A DNA stretch of 64,000 nt, taken from Luteolibacter yonseiensis (GTDB taxonomy: Bacteria > Verrucomicrobiota > Verrucomicrobiia > Verrucomicrobiales > Akkermansiaceae). The stretch is taken from NCBI RefSeq assembly GCF_016595465.1, contig NZ_JAENIK010000011.1, positions 868,001 to 932,000 of the forward strand, in the 5' to 3' direction. Position numbers and translations under genes: made by a program. The number at the start of each line of letters is the position of its first letter. Positions within the stretch are counted from its first letter, which is position 1. The notes under the pieces are model-generated. The model saw only the letters and a program-made list of their open reading frames with translations, was not told where the DNA came from and did not search any database. Shown piece by piece: positions 1 to 10,647 of this stretch.

Positions 1-348
1 TTGCCGGAATCCTCAAGAGGTGAGAGGAGGCCGCGCTTCACGTTCTGGGACCACACCGGCACCAGCGAGTGGATCGAGTGGAGTTTCGCCAAGCCGGAAA
101 AAGTCTCGTCTGTTTCCGCCTACTGGTTTGACGATACGGACTCGGGAAAATGCCGCGTGCCGGCCTCATGGCGGGTGCTGCGGCGCGAGAATGGAAAGTG
201 GGTGCCGCTGGATGTGTCCGGGTACGGCGTGGAAAAGGATCGCGAAAACACGGTCCGCTTCGAGCCTGTCACGACGACCGGCCTGCGCATTGAGGTGAAA
301 TTGCAGGATGGGTTTTCGGGTGGGCTGCTGCGGTTGGGTAAGGAGTGA
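1..348 (+). CDS. C-terminal end of a GH127 (DUF1680)-like beta-L-arabinofuranosidase, partial
   Basis: The frame is open at the left edge of the window, so only the last ~115 residues are seen. They contain FTFWDHTGTSEWIEWSF, AYWFDDTDSGKCRVPASW and a closing GFSGGLLRLGKE. From family knowledge, this beta-sandwich module is found at the C-terminus of many GH127/DUF1680 glycosidases of Bacteroidota and Verrucomicrobiota, after the catalytic (alpha/alpha)6 barrel. The catalytic part lies outside the window, so the enzymatic call rests on the tail alone. The TTG at position 1 should not be taken as the start. The next gene on the same strand begins about 94 bases downstream. Confidence 0.7.
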   Translation: MPESSRGERRPRFTFWDHTGTSEWIEWSFAKPEKVSSVSAYWFDDTDSGKCRVPASWRVLRRENGKWVPLDVSGYGVEKDRENTVRFEPVTTTGLRIEVKLQDGFSGGLLRLGKE

Positions 349-441
349 GGGAGACGTGGGCAAGGCCCTTCCATGGCGGGTGGCTCGAATGGCTTGACCA
401 TGCGGTGATCTGTCATGGACAATCTCCGGATAGATTTTGCC

Positions 442-3400
442 ATGAGACGATTTTTGTTCTTTGTTATACTAACAGGTGGTTGTCTCTGCATGCGGATGAA
501 GGCGGAGTCTCTGTCGGGAATTGCCGACCGGTGGCAGGCTTCATTGGATGATTCCTCCGGCGCTCTCCAACCGTTTCCCGCCCCACCCATGGGGAAGATA
601 CAGGACGAGATGGTGGAACCGGCCGAAAAGGTGCAGAAGGTATACCTCATCATGCCATCCTCGGTGACGGAAGGTGGTGATTCGAAAGTGGCGACCCTGC
701 AATTCTCCTATCCCGAGAAAACTTCGCTCACGTTCACCGTCGCCGGCTACCCGAAGGGGAGGCTGGTCTTTCCCTCGAAGGTCCGGATGAAGGCGGGAAA
801 GAAGTCGGTGAGCTTCAAGTTCAGCGTTAAGGATGACAAGGCCACGACATTGAACCAATTGGTGGGGATCAAGCTCGCTATTCCCGAATATAAATTCGAG
901 ATTCTCAATGTCTGTCCGTCATTTGATAATGAAAAACCTCCCGTCGTGAAGCTGGCGGTTCCTTCTTCCTTTCAAGAAGGGGATATGCTATCGAAAACGG
1001 CGACCCTCACCTTGAGCCGCGCGCTCGACAAGGATGGATTTGTCACTCTCGTCCAGTCGCCGGAGAATCAGCTGGCCATCCCGGAGCAGATTGTCATCCC
1101 AGCGGGGAAAACATCGGTGGACTTTCCCATTTCGGCACTCCAGAACGACCTCATCGAGGGAGATTCCCTGATCACGATTTCAGCGAAGGCGGGGAAGAGT
1201 ACCCTGGCGAAGGCGAGGACCACCTTGTCTGACAATGACCGCCTTCTGCTGTCGTTCGAGATGCCGGAGAAGGTTTCCGAAGGTGGGAAAGTAGCCGGGA
1301 AAGTCACCATTCCCGGAACACTGAAGAACGATCTGAAAGTCCTTCTCTCGGCTGTCAATGGATCGGGGCTGTCGTTTCCCGCCAGTGTTACGATCTGGGC
1401 GGGATTGAGGGAGGCGACATTCCAGGTTTCGGCGCTGCAGAACACGCGGCTCGATGGAACCCGCGAGGCCGTCATTTCGGCCCGGGCCGGCAATGTGTCC
1501 GCGAAGGATCGTGGCTTGGTGGTGACGGATGATGATGTGGCTGGCTACCGCGTTTCGGTGTTGGATGGCGTTGTGGCTCCGGGACAGCCGCGGAAGATCA
1601 AGGTCTCCGCCGTGGACGTGGAAGGCAACATCGTCACCGGTTTTTCCGGACCCGTGAATCTGGCTTTGATCATTTCCGGCGGTGGCAGCCAGCCTACAAG
1701 CCCCTCGCTTGTCCATTTGAGTTCAGGATATTGGTCCGGAAAGGTGACGATTCCGGCCTCCTCGTCCCTTGCCACAGCCCTGACCGCAAGAGATTCGGCG
1801 GGGCGGAATGGCGGGAGCGGCCATTTCGACAGCGTCAGGACCCTCGGCCTCAAAGCTGTGGATTTGATATGGGATCCGCTCCGGGAGCGGATTTACGCAA
1901 GCGTGCCCACAGGGGCGGTTCATCAGGTGGTGGCGATTGATCCGAACACCATGCAAATCACCGGCGGTGTCGCGACGGGGCAGGACCCCGGCAAGTTGGC
2001 GCTGACCAGCGGCGGAGAATATTTGTATGTCTCCTTGAAGGGGAACGGGACCATCGCGAAGATCGATCCAGCCACCATGACCGTGGCCGCTGTCTTTTCC
2101 GCAGGCAGTGGTGCCGGGGGAGCCCTCTATGCGGCGGACATCGCCACCGTGCCGGGGCAGCCGGATCTTGTCGTCGCGACCCGTTCGCCTCTCGACAGGA
2201 ACACGGTCAATAACTCGGTGGCGGTTTACGAAAATGGTGTTCCGAGGCAGGCGGTGACGCCCGTGCGGGATGGTGGCAATTTCCTTTACCCCACATCGGA
2301 TCCCACCGTGTTTTTAGACTTTGCCAATCGATGGCACAACAGCTCGCCCAGCATCACGCGGCGCATGCTGAAGGTCACTGCCGGCGGAATTTCTGAAGAG
2401 CCCGAGGCCCGGATCATACGGATGTGGTGGACACCACGCACGCGGATCTACGGAGATATGGTATTGTTCCCCGAAGGGGATGTCTATGATTGGGAGAAAT
2501 TGAAACCTCTGGGGAAATACTCCTACGGTGGATCCGTATGCCCGGATGCCGCGAGCCATCGGGTATTCTACCTCGAACGTTATCAGGCCGGGACTTTATC
2601 GGGTGCCGTGACGAAGCTCGCCGCCTATGATCCGGTGACACAAAATCCCATCGATGCGCTCGATCTGCCCGCCATTCCTGATGATCCGGTGGATTTCATC
2701 CGTTGGGGAGAAAGCGGACTGGCGTTCTGTAATTCCGATACCCTGATGCTGGTGAACAGTCCCAGGCTTTTGCCGAGCCAGGCCGCGACGGATTTGGTGA
2801 CCAGTATCGAAGTTCCTTCAACTCCTCCGGCTGTGGGTCAATGGGTGGACTGCAAGGTCACTGTGACCAACCGCGGACCGAACCCGGCAAGGAACGCGTA
2901 TCTTTCCGTGGGTTTTTCCGACAAGGTGGAAATCAAGCGGGCGTCTGCCGACCACGGCCTGCATGAGATCGTGGGAGATGGGGCGAACCTGACGGTGGAT
3001 GAATTGGCAGCGGGGATGTCCGCGACTCTCAATCTGACGGTAACCTCCGCCAGTGTGGCGAGCATCGCCTGCACGGCTCTGGCCCGTTCCAGTGCGGTCG
3101 ACCCGGATTTTTCGAACAGCGGCAGCCACGCGCTGATCAACTACGGGCACTGGGACGGGCCGAACGCCCGTAACAAGGTGGGGCTCGTCGGTTGCGGCCA
3201 GGTTTATGATCCGGCCCGCAAGTTGATATGGATCTCAAATGCCGCATCCACCGAGCTCTATCCCGTATATTCCCCCTCCGACGGGGCGTATGAATATTAT
3301 TACGATCCCGTGAGGAAAATCAAACCGCCTGTTTCCAGGTCTGTCGTCTCGATGGATCCTTACACGGGGAGGATCTCAAAACCGATCCCCCTCAACGCGG

Positions 3401-4539
3401 ACCCCGCCCCCGGCGCGATGGCATTGTCGGATAACGGCCGCTACCTCTTCGTGGGACTGCGCGATGTTGGAGAAATCAGTCGCATTGATCTTCAAGCAAG
3501 TCCGCCGGAAACAGTCAGGATCGTTCTTCCCAAAGACCCGTACAGTGCGGTTCCGCAGGCGTCCGATATCGAAGCTCTCGAGGGCGACGGAACCAGCATC
3601 ATCGTCACCATAAAGGGTGGAGGTTATGTCGCGGCGATCGATGGGTCGACCGCGCGAAAAGTGAAGGTCGAAAGATTTTCTTTCACCGATACCAATTTGA
3701 TCACTTTCATCAACAGGACGGCGAATCCCGCTGTTTTCACCGGTGTCGGGGGCATGCTGTATCGGCTGTCGGTCACGCCCGAGGGCGTCTGGGTGAACAA
3801 AACCCGTGAGAAGCCCCATGGAGGAGATTTCAGTTCATCCGGCAGCGGCGAATTGTGGATGTGGAACATGAACTTGTTCGAGGTCGGCTCGCTCGCCCAG
3901 GTGGTGAATCTTCTGCCTTGGAGTTACGGACTGTCCATTTTGGAAAATCCCCGCAACAGGGCCTACTTCCTGGATGCGACCAAGATAACGGCTTTTGATA
4001 CCGTCACCCGTTCCCGGTTGGGAGAGCTGAGCCTTGTGAAACATGAGTGGGAGCTGAACGAGCGGTCCTTCATGCGTTGGGGGAGTGATGGTTTTTCCAT
4101 TCTGAACGATGACGGGGTTTTTCTCGCACGCTGGGCATTGGCGGCTCCCGCCGTTGTCGTATCGCGTTCGGACGCTCCGATGATGCCGGAAGCAACCGGC
4201 AATGCCACCGACGCCGATGGCGATGGCATTCCCCATGCCTTCGAACAACTGTTCGGGTCCTCGTCATCCGGGTTCGATCCCAATCCGGTCAAGCTGACCA
4301 CCGCCACCGAGGGCGGGAAGTCCGTGATCCGTCTGCGCTTCCCGCGCCGGGTTGGCATGACCATGTCTGATTATGGCTATGAAATCAGCCCGGATCTGAA
4401 AAATTGGAAACCGGTGGACGCGGTCTCCGAGGTGCCGCTCTCACTCGAATGGATCAACGGGGTGAATGTGGAGAACATCGAAACCACGTTTGAGGCTCCG
4501 GATTCGGGAAGTGGATTCGTTCGTCTGCGTTGGCGGTGA
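442..4539 (+). CDS. Large secreted protein with Calx-beta-like, split YVTN-type propeller and DUF11-like regions
   Basis: The product is 1365 residues from the ATG at 442. I chose this start because it begins directly with a signal peptide (MRRFLFFVILTGGCLC); an ATG at 415 would add nine polar residues. Residues ~67-370 look like three Calx-beta-type repeats (VTEGGDSKVATLQF, EGDMLSKTATLTLSRA). Residues ~470-780 have YVTN/NHL-like propeller strands (DPLRERIYASVP, GGEYLYVSLKGNGTIAKID). Residues ~785-895 resemble DUF11 (DCKVTVTNRGPNPARNAYLS). A second propeller-like stretch fills ~910-1240. The last ~110 residues carry DADGDGIPHAFEQLFG and YEISPDLKNWKPV, a C-terminal module shared with three other secreted proteins in this window. 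No catalytic motif is visible; a surface adhesin or binding role is only a guess. Confidence 0.75.
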   Translation: MRRFLFFVILTGGCLCMRMKAESLSGIADRWQASLDDSSGALQPFPAPPMGKIQDEMVEPAEKVQKVYLIMPSSVTEGGDSKVATLQFSYPEKTSLTFTVAGYPKGRLVFPSKVRMKAGKKSVSFKFSVKDDKATTLNQLVGIKLAIPEYKFEILNVCPSFDNEKPPVVKLAVPSSFQEGDMLSKTATLTLSRALDKDGFVTLVQSPENQLAIPEQIVIPAGKTSVDFPISALQNDLIEGDSLITISAKAGKSTLAKARTTLSDNDRLLLSFEMPEKVSEGGKVAGKVTIPGTLKNDLKVLLSAVNGSGLSFPASVTIWAGLREATFQVSALQNTRLDGTREAVISARAGNVSAKDRGLVVTDDDVAGYRVSVLDGVVAPGQPRKIKVSAVDVEGNIVTGFSGPVNLALIISGGGSQPTSPSLVHLSSGYWSGKVTIPASSSLATALTARDSAGRNGGSGHFDSVRTLGLKAVDLIWDPLRERIYASVPTGAVHQVVAIDPNTMQITGGVATGQDPGKLALTSGGEYLYVSLKGNGTIAKIDPATMTVAAVFSAGSGAGGALYAADIATVPGQPDLVVATRSPLDRNTVNNSVAVYENGVPRQAVTPVRDGGNFLYPTSDPTVFLDFANRWHNSSPSITRRMLKVTAGGISEEPEARIIRMWWTPRTRIYGDMVLFPEGDVYDWEKLKPLGKYSYGGSVCPDAASHRVFYLERYQAGTLSGAVTKLAAYDPVTQNPIDALDLPAIPDDPVDFIRWGESGLAFCNSDTLMLVNSPRLLPSQAATDLVTSIEVPSTPPAVGQWVDCKVTVTNRGPNPARNAYLSVGFSDKVEIKRASADHGLHEIVGDGANLTVDELAAGMSATLNLTVTSASVASIACTALARSSAVDPDFSNSGSHALINYGHWDGPNARNKVGLVGCGQVYDPARKLIWISNAASTELYPVYSPSDGAYEYYYDPVRKIKPPVSRSVVSMDPYTGRISKPIPLNADPAPGAMALSDNGRYLFVGLRDVGEISRIDLQASPPETVRIVLPKDPYSAVPQASDIEALEGDGTSIIVTIKGGGYVAAIDGSTARKVKVERFSFTDTNLITFINRTANPAVFTGVGGMLYRLSVTPEGVWVNKTREKPHGGDFSSSGSGELWMWNMNLFEVGSLAQVVNLLPWSYGLSILENPRNRAYFLDATKITAFDTVTRSRLGELSLVKHEWELNERSFMRWGSDGFSILNDDGVFLARWALAAPAVVVSRSDAPMMPEATGNATDADGDGIPHAFEQLFGSSSSGFDPNPVKLTTATEGGKSVIRLRFPRRVGMTMSDYGYEISPDLKNWKPVDAVSEVPLSLEWINGVNVENIETTFEAPDSGSGFVRLRWR

Positions 4540-4560
4540 TGACGGGGGCGGAGCGGTGTT

Positions 4561-5493
4561 TCAATCCCTCCGCGTCAGCTCCACGAAGACATCCTCCAGC
4601 GTCGCGACGTGGCGGAAAAGCGAGCGCAGCGGCCAGCCGTATTGGGAGGCGAGGTTGGCGATGCGTTCGCGCGAGTCGGTGCCCGAATCGCACCAGACTG
4701 TGTAGCGCGTCCAGCCGTTGTCGAGTGTGTCAGGGGTGACTTTCTTTACGTGAGGGAGGCGGTTGATGGCTCCGGCCACGACTTCGGGGTCGGCCTGGAT
4801 CTCCACCTGGATGCGGCCGGCGGCGCGCATTTCTCCGACGAGATTGGTCGGGGTGTCCGCAGCCTTGATTTTCCCGCCATCGATGATGATGACCCGGTTG
4901 CAGATCATCTCCACCTCGGAAAGGATGTGGGTGGAGACGAGGACCGTGTGGGTCTGGGCCAGACGGCGGATGAGTTCCCGGATCTGGCGGATCTGGTTGG
5001 GGTCGAGGCCGTTGGTGGGCTCGTCGAGGATGAGAAGTTCGGGATCGTGGACGAGCGAGTCCGCGAGGCCGACGCGCTGGCGGTAGCCTTTCGAGAGGGT
5101 CTTGATCATTTTCCGCTTCACCCCTTCCAGGCCGCAGGTGTCGATAACCTCTCCGACCCGTCGGCGGGTGTCGCCGCCGTTCAGACCCTTGAGCTGGGCG
5201 CGGAACTTCAGGTATTCCCGGACGCGCATGTCTTCGTAGAGCGGGACGTTTTCCGGCATGTAGCCGATCTTCCGGCGCGCTTCGATGGATTGGCGGTAAA
5301 TGTCATACCCGGCGATGGTCGCGGTTCCGGAGGTGGGTGGCAGGTAGCCGGTGAGCATGCGCAGGGTGGTCGTCTTTCCCGCGCCGTTCGGACCGAGGAA
5401 TCCCACGACCTCGCCACGGGCCACGGAAAAGCTGATGCCGCGCACCGCTTCGTGGCGGGCGTAGCGCTTGGTAAGTTCATTCACTTCGATCAT
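4561..5493 (-). CDS. ABC transporter ATP-binding protein, GldA-like
   Basis: This is a 310-residue ATPase subunit. Walker A is GPNGAGKT at residues 34-41, followed by the signature LSKGYRQRVGLA, Walker B LLILDEPTNGLDP and the H-loop VLVSTHILSEVE. The C-terminal ~80 residues form the extension typical of export-type ATPases of the GldA/CcmA class. The start is MIEVNELTKRY, the family's normal beginning; the open frame continues upstream without coding character and would run into sucA. The gene is divergent from sucA and converges 21 bases from the end of the upstream secreted protein. No permease gene lies on either side, so its substrate cannot be named. Confidence 0.9.
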   Translation of the reverse strand: MIEVNELTKRYARHEAVRGISFSVARGEVVGFLGPNGAGKTTTLRMLTGYLPPTSGTATIAGYDIYRQSIEARRKIGYMPENVPLYEDMRVREYLKFRAQLKGLNGGDTRRRVGEVIDTCGLEGVKRKMIKTLSKGYRQRVGLADSLVHDPELLILDEPTNGLDPNQIRQIRELIRRLAQTHTVLVSTHILSEVEMICNRVIIIDGGKIKAADTPTNLVGEMRAAGRIQVEIQADPEVVAGAINRLPHVKKVTPDTLDNGWTRYTVWCDSGTDSRERIANLASQYGWPLRSLFRHVATLEDVFVELTRRD

Positions 5494-5536
5494 GATTTGT
5501 ACTCCGGTAATTGCGGTGAAATTCGCGCTTGCACGG

Positions 5537-5564
5537 TTGACGGGGCGTTGCGCGCCCCTTAATG
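5537..5564 (+). promoter_or_regulatory. Possible sigma70-type promoter for sucA
   Basis: TTGACG is followed after 16 bases by TTAATG in the spacer between the divergent ABC ATPase gene and sucA, about 65 bases before the sucA ATG. The -35 is good and the -10 is poor. The spacer holds a small GC-rich dyad (GGGGCG...CGCCCC). Confidence 0.3.
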
Positions 5565-5630
5565 AATGTCCGTGCGTGGCGGGCCAAGCGGGAAATTCGC
5601 AGGTTCGCCACATCATTTCACCCATTTCAC

Positions 5631-8411
5631 ATGAACTCTTCGGTTTCGCCGCGACAGAACGCAGAATTGTTGGAAGAAAAATATTCTCAATGGTGCGAGG
5701 ACCCGCGGTCGGTCGATGCGACATGGGCTGCATTTTTCGAAGGATTCGAGCTGGGTTCGGCCCAGGTGAAGAAGAAGGAGGAGGCCGCGGCTTCCGGCAC
5801 TCCTGCGGTGGCGGTCGCCCCATCGGTGGCCGACAATGACGTGGCGTTCCACGGACGGGTGACGAGCCTGGTTTACAATTACCGGACGCTCGGCCACACC
5901 CAGGCGGCGATCAACCCGCTGGATGCTCCGGAGCGGAATCCGCGCCTGCGCCCCGACCAGTTTTCCCTCACGGAAGCGGACATGGACCGCGAGGTGGCGA
6001 GTTCGTTCTTCCGCCACGGTGACCGGATGAAGCTCCGCGACATGGTGGCTGCCCTGGAGGCGACCTATTCGGGAAAAATCGGTTTCGAGTTCATGCACAT
6101 CCACAACACGACCGTCCGCCACTGGGTGCGCGAGCGGATCGAACTTCATGCGATGCGTGACGAGTCCAGCCCGGCGAAAAAGCTCAACTCATTGTGTTGG
6201 GTGCTTGAGGCTGAGGCGTTTGAAAATTTCCTTGGTAAGCGGTTCCTCGGTGAGAAGCGTTTCTCGAACGAAGGTGGCGAAGGCGCGATGATCCTGCTCA
6301 ACGCCCTGCTCGAAGGATGTCCCTCGCGCGGAGTGAAGGAGATCGAAATGGGGATGTCCCACCGCGGCCGCCTGAATGTGCTGGCGAATTTCGTCAGGAA
6401 ATCCCTCACCACCCTGCTTTACGAATTCACCCCGACCTACGAACCGGACACGGTCGCAGGGGATGGCGATGTGAAATACCACCTCGGCTACGAGAGCATC
6501 CGCGAAGTGCCGGATGGCAAGGTCCGTGTCAGCCTGGCGGCGAACCCAAGCCATTTGGAAGCGGTGAATTCCATCGTGGAGGGCAAGGCCCGCGCCCGCC
6601 AGCGGGTGCTGAACGATCTCCACGGCGGCGAAATCGACCGAGGCCAGGTGCTGCCGATCCTTCTCCACGGTGATGCCGCTTTCGCGGGCCAGGGCTCGGT
6701 CGCGGAAGTGTTGAACCTTTCCCAGCTCAAGGGCTACCGCACCGGCGGGACCATCCATCTCATCATCAACAACCAGATCGGTTTCACCACCGCTCCCGCC
6801 GACGCGCGTTCGTCCGAATATGCGACGGACGTGGCCAAGATGATCGAGGCTCCGATCCTCCACGTGAATGGCGAGGAGCCGATGGAGCTCTACTGGGCCG
6901 CGCTTTTCGCCCTGGATTTCCGCCAGAAATTCGGCCGGGACATCGTGTTGGACATGTATTGCTACCGCCGGCAGGGCCACAACGAGGCCGACCAGGCGGC
7001 GTTCACGCAGCCGATCATCGCCAAGAAAATCGCCGAGCGTCCGACGTTCGGTAAAATCTACAAGCAGCAGCTCGTCGCCGAAGGCGTCATCTCCCAAGCG
7101 GATGTCGAGGAACTGGAGACCGCCATCTGGGGACGCTTCGAGGCAGGCTATCAGAAGATGCTCCAGCTTCAGGAAGCGGGCGACCGCACCGCGTTCAGCG
7201 GTTCGACCGGTGTCGACCAGGTGCCGTATTCCCATGCTCCCATCGCCACCGGCATCAACCGCGAGGCGCTCCAGAAGATCGGCGCCGTGCTGACAACCAT
7301 TCCGGACGGTTTCGACCTGAACCCGACCTTGGAAAAGCGTTTCATCCCGCGCCGTGCGGAAGCTCTCACCAACGGCGGCCCTTATGACTGGGCCTTCGCG
7401 GAGTCGCTGGCATTCGGTTCCCTTCTGCTCGAGGGCACTCCCGTCCGGCTTTCCGGCCAGGATTGCCGCCGGGGCACTTTCTCACACCGTCACGCGGTCT
7501 TTTATGACTATGAGACGCGCGAGCGTTACATCCCCTTGGAAAACCTCGACCCGTCGCAGGCGAAGTTCTGCGTGCACAACTCGTTCCTTTCCGAATTCGC
7601 GGTGCTCGGGTTCGACTACGGCTATTCGCTTTCCTACCCGGCCATGCTGACCCTTTGGGAAGCGCAGTTCGGTGATTTCGCGAACGGCGCGCAGGTCATC
7701 ATCGACCAATTCATCTCCTCCGCCGAGTCCAAGTGGCAGACACCGAGCGATCTCGTGATGCTGCTTCCCCACGGCTACGAAGGCATGGGTCCGGAGCATT
7801 CCAGCGCCCGGCTCGAGAGGTTCCTGCAGCTCTGTGCGGAGAAGAACATGATCGTCGGAAACTTCACCACGCCCGCGCAGTATTTCCACGCATTGCGCCG
7901 TCAGAAGCACCGGGAATTCCGCAAGCCCCTCATCCTGATGACTCCGAAGAGTCTTCTCAGCCGTCCGGAGGCCATTTCGCAGGAGTCGGATTTCCTCGAA
8001 GGCACTTGTTTCCAGGAAATCCTTCCGGATACGAAGGTGTTCGAAAACCCGGGCAACGTGAACCGGGTGATCTTCTGCAGCGGAAAGGTTTACTACGATC
8101 TCGTCGCCAAGCGTCAGGAAAACGGCATCGAAGATGTCGCCATTGTCCGTGTCGAACAGCTCTATCCGCTTCACGATGAAATGGTTGGAGTTCTCATCAG
8201 CCAGTATTCGAACGCTTCGGCATTTGTCTGGTGCCAGGAAGAACCTCACAACATGGGCGCGTGGTCCTACATCGCACCCCGCCTCGAAGAGGTCGTCGGT
8301 CGGAAGATCCGTTATGCGGGCCGGGGCACAGCTTCCAGTCCCGCCGCCGGTTCCAAGGCGATGCACTACCGCGAACAAAAAGCGCTGCTCGTCCAGGCAT
8401 TCGAAGTCTGA
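5631..8411 (+). CDS. sucA: 2-oxoglutarate dehydrogenase E1 component
   Basis: This 926-residue thiamine-diphosphate enzyme decarboxylates 2-oxoglutarate and passes the succinyl group to E2 in the TCA cycle. The N-terminal segment ([16 protein letters not shown]) is the E1o-specific docking element. Other marks are [15 protein letters not shown] (~240-254), the ThDP-site stretch [19 protein letters not shown] (~346-364), INNQIGFTT, and the transketolase-like C-terminal half ending with the MGAW and ASPAAGS motifs. I start at ATG 5631 ([10 protein letters not shown]) because the residues upstream are not conserved in character and overlap the promoter region. sucB follows after 38 bases, so the two form an operon. 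Lipoamide dehydrogenase and succinyl-CoA synthetase genes are not in the window. Confidence 0.96.
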   Translation: MNSSVSPRQNAELLEEKYSQWCEDPRSVDATWAAFFEGFELGSAQVKKKEEAAASGTPAVAVAPSVADNDVAFHGRVTSLVYNYRTLGHTQAAINPLDAPERNPRLRPDQFSLTEADMDREVASSFFRHGDRMKLRDMVAALEATYSGKIGFEFMHIHNTTVRHWVRERIELHAMRDESSPAKKLNSLCWVLEAEAFENFLGKRFLGEKRFSNEGGEGAMILLNALLEGCPSRGVKEIEMGMSHRGRLNVLANFVRKSLTTLLYEFTPTYEPDTVAGDGDVKYHLGYESIREVPDGKVRVSLAANPSHLEAVNSIVEGKARARQRVLNDLHGGEIDRGQVLPILLHGDAAFAGQGSVAEVLNLSQLKGYRTGGTIHLIINNQIGFTTAPADARSSEYATDVAKMIEAPILHVNGEEPMELYWAALFALDFRQKFGRDIVLDMYCYRRQGHNEADQAAFTQPIIAKKIAERPTFGKIYKQQLVAEGVISQADVEELETAIWGRFEAGYQKMLQLQEAGDRTAFSGSTGVDQVPYSHAPIATGINREALQKIGAVLTTIPDGFDLNPTLEKRFIPRRAEALTNGGPYDWAFAESLAFGSLLLEGTPVRLSGQDCRRGTFSHRHAVFYDYETRERYIPLENLDPSQAKFCVHNSFLSEFAVLGFDYGYSLSYPAMLTLWEAQFGDFANGAQVIIDQFISSAESKWQTPSDLVMLLPHGYEGMGPEHSSARLERFLQLCAEKNMIVGNFTTPAQYFHALRRQKHREFRKPLILMTPKSLLSRPEAISQESDFLEGTCFQEILPDTKVFENPGNVNRVIFCSGKVYYDLVAKRQENGIEDVAIVRVEQLYPLHDEMVGVLISQYSNASAFVWCQEEPHNMGAWSYIAPRLEEVVGRKIRYAGRGTASSPAAGSKAMHYREQKALLVQAFEV

Positions 8412-8449
8412 AACCATCCATTTTTCCCAACTCTCACCACGCCTCATCC

Positions 8450-9862
8450 ATGTCACTCGACGTCAAAGTTCCCGCCGCTGGAGAATCGATCACCTCCGCC
8501 AATGTCGCCCGCTGGCACAAAAAAAACGGCGATCCCGTGAAAAAGGGCGAGATCCTCGTCACCTTGGAAACCGACAAGGTGTCGAACGAACTCGAAGCCG
8601 CCAGCGACGGCGTGTTGGAAATCCTCGTTGGTGAAGGCGAAGAGGTGTCCATCGGCACCGTCATCGCCCGCATCTCGGGTGAGGTGGCCGCAGCAGCCGC
8701 CGCCGCAACCCCGGCTCCGGCACCTGCCGCCGCACCCGTTGTGAGCGCGGGTGGCATCGTCGAGCTGAAAGTGCCTGCCGCAGGTGAATCCATCACCTCC
8801 GCAAACGTCGCCCAATGGCGGAAAAAGGACGGAGATCAGGTCGCCCAAGGCGAAATCCTCGTCACCCTGGAAACGGACAAGGTTTCCAACGAGCTTGAGG
8901 CACCGGCTTCCGGACGCCTGAAGATCATCACCCCGGAAGGGGAGGAGGTCTCCATCGGTGCCGTCATCGCGACCATCGATTCCAGCGCCGCCGCCGGCAC
9001 ACCCGCCGCCGCGCCGGCCTCCGCACCCGCCGCTCCGGCTCCTGTCGCCGCCCCGGCACCCACGCCCGTCGCCACACCGGCACCGGTATCCGCCCCTGCC
9101 AAACCGGATTTCTCCGCTCCTGCCGCTCCGGCAGAGCGGGTCTCGACCGAAGCTGTCAGCGACGGCCGGACCACGCGCAAGAAGATGTCGATGCTGCGCC
9201 GCAAGATCGCCACGCATCTCGTCAACGCCCAGCAGACCGCCGCGATCCTCACCACCTTCAACGAGGTGGACATGACCGCCGTCATGGACCTCCGCAAGGC
9301 GGTGCAGGACGATTTCATGAAGAAGCACGGAGTGAAGCTCGGCTTCATGTCCTTCTTCGTGAAAGCCGTGGCCCAGGCCCTCAAGGACATCCCGTCCGTC
9401 AACGGCCGCATTGATGGCACGGACATCGTTGAAAACCACTTTTACGACATCGGCGTCGCCATCGGCACCGACAAGGGGCTCATTGTCCCGGTCCTGCGGG
9501 ATGCGGACAAGAAATCCTTCGCCCAGATCGAAAAGGACATCCTCGACTACGCGAAAAAAGCCAAGGACGGCAAGATCACCATCGAGGATCTCACCGGCGG
9601 CGTCTTCACCATTTCCAATGGCGGGACCTACGGCTCGCTTCTCAGCACGCCGATCCTCAACCCTCCGCAAAGCGGCATCCTCGGCATGCACACCATCCAG
9701 CAGCGCCCCGTCGCTCTGAACGGCCAGGTCGTCATCCGCCCGATGATGTATCTCGCCCTCAGCTACGACCACCGCCTCGTGGATGGCAAGGAGGCCGTCA
9801 CCTTCCTCATCCGCATCAAGGAGTGTCTGGAAAGCCCGACACGGTTGTTGCTGGAGATGTGA
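8450..9862 (+). CDS. sucB: Dihydrolipoyl succinyltransferase (E2o) with two lipoyl domains
   Basis: The 470-residue E2 core transfers the succinyl group to CoA. Two nearly identical lipoyl domains come first (residues 1-~77 and ~104-178), each with [11 protein letters not shown]; the lipoylated lysines would be K43 and K144. An Ala/Pro linker follows, then the acyltransferase domain from about residue 240 ([32 protein letters not shown]) to the catalytic [13 protein letters not shown]. Oddly, I find no peripheral subunit-binding domain between the second lipoyl domain and the core; the linker passes straight into the catalytic domain. The start [13 protein letters not shown] is the family's usual one. 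It lies just downstream of sucA and ends at a strong terminator. Confidence 0.95.
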   Translation: MSLDVKVPAAGESITSANVARWHKKNGDPVKKGEILVTLETDKVSNELEAASDGVLEILVGEGEEVSIGTVIARISGEVAAAAAAATPAPAPAAAPVVSAGGIVELKVPAAGESITSANVAQWRKKDGDQVAQGEILVTLETDKVSNELEAPASGRLKIITPEGEEVSIGAVIATIDSSAAAGTPAAAPASAPAAPAPVAAPAPTPVATPAPVSAPAKPDFSAPAAPAERVSTEAVSDGRTTRKKMSMLRRKIATHLVNAQQTAAILTTFNEVDMTAVMDLRKAVQDDFMKKHGVKLGFMSFFVKAVAQALKDIPSVNGRIDGTDIVENHFYDIGVAIGTDKGLIVPVLRDADKKSFAQIEKDILDYAKKAKDGKITIEDLTGGVFTISNGGTYGSLLSTPILNPPQSGILGMHTIQQRPVALNGQVVIRPMMYLALSYDHRLVDGKEAVTFLIRIKECLESPTRLLLEM

Positions 9863-9876
9863 GCCGGAGAATGTAG

Positions 9877-9904
9877 GGACAGGCGGGAATGCCTGTCCTT
9901 TCTT
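9877..9904 (+). terminator. Rho-independent terminator of sucAB
   Basis: A perfect 8-bp stem GGACAGGC / GCCTGTCC with a 6-base loop is followed by TTTCTT, 14 bases after the sucB stop codon. Confidence 0.85.
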
Positions 9905-10026
9905 CCGGCCTGGCAGGGGCAAATGCCAAAATGACGGCTTGGGTAGGTCATCCCCGTTGGAGAAAACCCTCTAAGTGTGCTTTCGTGCCTTTGGTGAGCC
10001 TGTCGTCGCAATGGGTGACGTTGCCA

Positions 10027-10647
10027 TCACTTCCGCAGTGAGAACGCGAGCACCATCAGGGAAATGGCGATGATCCATGAGCCGAGGATGCGGACGCCGA
10101 CCTTGGCCCATTGCTTGTCCGCGCCGTTCGACGCACAGATCGCGATGTAAAAAACGATCGCGTTCATTGCCAGCCAGGTGCCGATCAGGGTTTTGAGGAT
10201 GGTTCCTGTGTCGCCGGTCTCCACTGCCGAATCGATTCCTATCCCGATGGCGGTCAAGGTACAGAGAAATTCCGGGACGAAGCGCGGCAGCCTTTTTTCC
10301 AGGGCGACAAGTATCGCGACGCACAGGGAGAGGGCGATGAGGACGGGTTGGTTGATTTCCCTGATCGTCCCGGTGAACGTGAACAACAGCGCGGCGGCGG
10401 AAGCCGGAGCGAACACCCGCAGGCGTTTGCCGAGATCGAGCGGCGTCTGCTGGCCAAGCAGCAGCCCCAGTCCCAGCAAGAGGAGTACATGCGCCGGTGT
10501 CATCACGGGGTGCAGCGCGCCGTTGCCGATTTCCCCCGCTCCCTCCACCGCCATGTGGGCGCTCGCCATGGGGGTGGAGAGGGCTGCCAGCGCGGCCGCG
10601 ATTCCACAGGAAACCGAACGATGAGAACGCCGCGGGTAGGTTGTCAT
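10027..10647 (-). CDS. HupE/UreJ-like membrane protein
   Basis: The 206-residue protein has a signal peptide ending MASAH and about six hydrophobic segments. The motif GALHPVMTPAHVLLLL keeps the HP and distal His of the HupE metal motif (HPxxGxDH) but lacks the Asp, so it is a divergent member. HupE/UreJ proteins are predicted nickel or cobalt permeases. The start is MTTYPRRSH, directly before the signal peptide; a longer frame to 10815 adds only unstructured polar residues. It is divergent from the canonical HupE gene at 10849, with a shared ~200-base spacer. If the signal peptide is cut after ASA, the mature protein begins with histidine, as in the other two HupE-family proteins here. Confidence 0.75.
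   Translation of the reverse strand: MTTYPRRSHRSVSCGIAAALAALSTPMASAHMAVEGAGEIGNGALHPVMTPAHVLLLLGLGLLLGQQTPLDLGKRLRVFAPASAAALLFTFTGTIREINQPVLIALSLCVAILVALEKRLPRFVPEFLCTLTAIGIGIDSAVETGDTGTILKTLIGTWLAMNAIVFYIAICASNGADKQWAKVGVRILGSWIIAISLMVLAFSLRK

Noticed and set aside
4561-5823. Long form (420 residues) of the ABC ATPase
   Set aside because: The extra N-terminal ~110 residues are antisense to the sucA beginning and unlike any ABC protein; MIEVNELTKRY is the normal start.
8453-9922. 489-residue minus-strand frame
   Set aside because: It mirrors sucB; its Gly/Asp-rich repeats reflect the complementary strand of the lipoyl and Ala/Pro linker codons.
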